From: Todiramphus chloris collaris
Lineage: Eukaryota; Chordata; Aves; Coraciiformes; Alcedinidae
DNA length: 64,000 nucleotides
Reading direction: 5' to 3'
NCBI GenBank assembly: GCA_025345505.1
Contig: JANVCC010000018.1
Location: 4,201,749 to 4,265,748, forward strand
Of this stretch, positions 63,320-64,000 are shown in pieces. Under the pieces are notes generated by a model, which was not told the DNA's origin, ran no database searches, and worked only from the letters and a program-made list of their open reading frames with translations. Position numbers and translations under genes: made by a program. Each line of letters begins with the position of its first letter. Positions within the stretch are counted from its first letter, which is position 1.

Positions 63320-63328
63320 CAGACAGAT
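63254..63328. repeat. (TAGA)n tetranucleotide microsatellite
   Basis: About twelve perfect TAGA units at 63,272-63,319, with imperfect GATA/GACA units at both sides. Likely polymorphic. Confidence 0.95.
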
Positions 63329-64000
63329 GAAACATTAATTCTTCTAAAAATCTTGTTCTAGTTGTGGCCAAAATAGTATTTTATGGCATTCATTGCAAAG
63401 GTCAACTAGAAGTTGTTCCGTACAAAATAGCATTTTCTCTTATTAGTTTGAAAATAACTTCTGCTTCAGTTTCCTTCCTCATTTGCTAGCCTATTCTTTG
63501 TGCAATTGCAAAAATAAATTCCACAGGAAAAAAAAAAAAAAAACAAACTTCCATTAAAATCCACTTATTTCATGATGCTTCCATGGAGCTGGCAATCATT
63601 AATAAATGTCTAAGAATTAAGAGATACCTGGTCCAGTCTGGTTTGGCAAAAAGAGTTTCTTATGCTTTTTCACATAAAAGCACAGAAGAGCACATAGTGT
63701 ATGAAGGGTCTGCAAGATTCAGCATTGTATCTTATGTCATCAGCTTCATGTGATGAGAGTATTGATCACTTGCTTAGAACACGGGTATCTTCTTCCACTA
63801 ACTGTTCTATCAAAGACAACTTTTCTTTAAATTAGACCGTATAATCTTAAAAATCATCCAGTTTCGATCATTTCTGTGGCCTTGGATCCCATATTTCTGT
63901 AAAGGATAACTGACAATGTATTAAAAATCCTGCTCATTATCTCCCATCCTGCAAGTGTACATCAGCATACAGAGTCGCGGTCCATGCTGACGCTGCAGAC

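Larger units (their letters stand above)
60936..64000. other. RUNX2 intronic DNA, right end of window
   Basis: AT-rich non-coding DNA with a T-rich tract, a short CR1 tail, a GATA-type microsatellite and a poly-A at 63,526-63,543. The P2 promoter and runt-domain exons were not seen. Confidence 0.6.

Noticed and set aside
10502..64000. Search for further RUNX2 exons (Q/A repeat, runt domain, P2 start)
   Set aside because: No CAG/GCN-type repeat, runt-domain peptide or second CpG-rich RUNX2 promoter was found. The island at 54-55.7 kb fits SUPT3H better.
1..64000. CRISPR arrays, tRNA or rRNA genes, LTR retrotransposons, bacterial operons
   Set aside because: No spaced direct repeats, no cloverleaf-type or rRNA sequence that I could recognise, and no LTR pairs. 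The window has vertebrate intronic character throughout.

Overview
The window is vertebrate nuclear DNA, almost certainly from a bird. It is AT-rich and mostly non-coding, with one CpG island. It carries several 5'-truncated CR1 LINE fragments, some ending in the avian-type ATTCTATGATTCTA tail. No bacterial gene organisation is present: nearly all open frames are short chance frames in intronic DNA.

Two genes on opposite strands can be recognised from short exons, and together they identify the SUPT3H/RUNX2 locus. (1) On the + strand, the distal (P1) promoter and first exons of RUNX2, the osteoblast and hypertrophic chondrocyte master regulator, lie at about 9.64-10.50 kb. They comprise the P1 promoter with an AP-1/homeodomain block and purine tracts, a 5'UTR exon with clustered RUNX sites, a 210-bp 5'UTR intron, and an exon encoding the type II N-terminus (MASNSLFSS...CQQNFFW) that ends at a phase-1 GTGAGT donor. 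(2) On the - strand, the first recognisable coding exon of SUPT3H (SPT3, SAGA/STAGA histone-fold subunit) lies at 44,951-45,045. A CpG island at about 54.3-55.66 kb is the likely SUPT3H promoter.

Layout: 1-9.6 kb is intronic for SUPT3H and upstream of RUNX2. 9.6-10.5 kb holds RUNX2 P1 and its first exons. 10.5-44.95 kb lies in introns of both genes. 44.95-45.05 kb is the SUPT3H exon. 45.05-54.3 kb is the presumed first SUPT3H intron, antisense inside the RUNX2 intron. 54.3-55.66 kb is the CpG island, followed by an opposed CR1 pair. 56.3-64 kb is further RUNX2 intron, with a candidate conserved enhancer near 58.4-59.1 kb, another CR1 carrying ORF2 remnants, and a GATA-type microsatellite. The later RUNX2 exons (runt domain, P2) and later SUPT3H exons were not recognised and presumably lie outside the window to the right and left respectively.

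The two transcription units therefore overlap head-to-head, with RUNX2 P1 inside a SUPT3H intron. This arrangement is known in mammals and is seen here at similar spacing (about 45 kb between P1 and the CpG island). No new enzyme system, mobile island or CRISPR-like system was found. The most interesting material is regulatory: two upstream ORFs in the P1 leader (one closed only by splicing), the RUNX-site cluster, the purine tracts and the CpG-island architecture.
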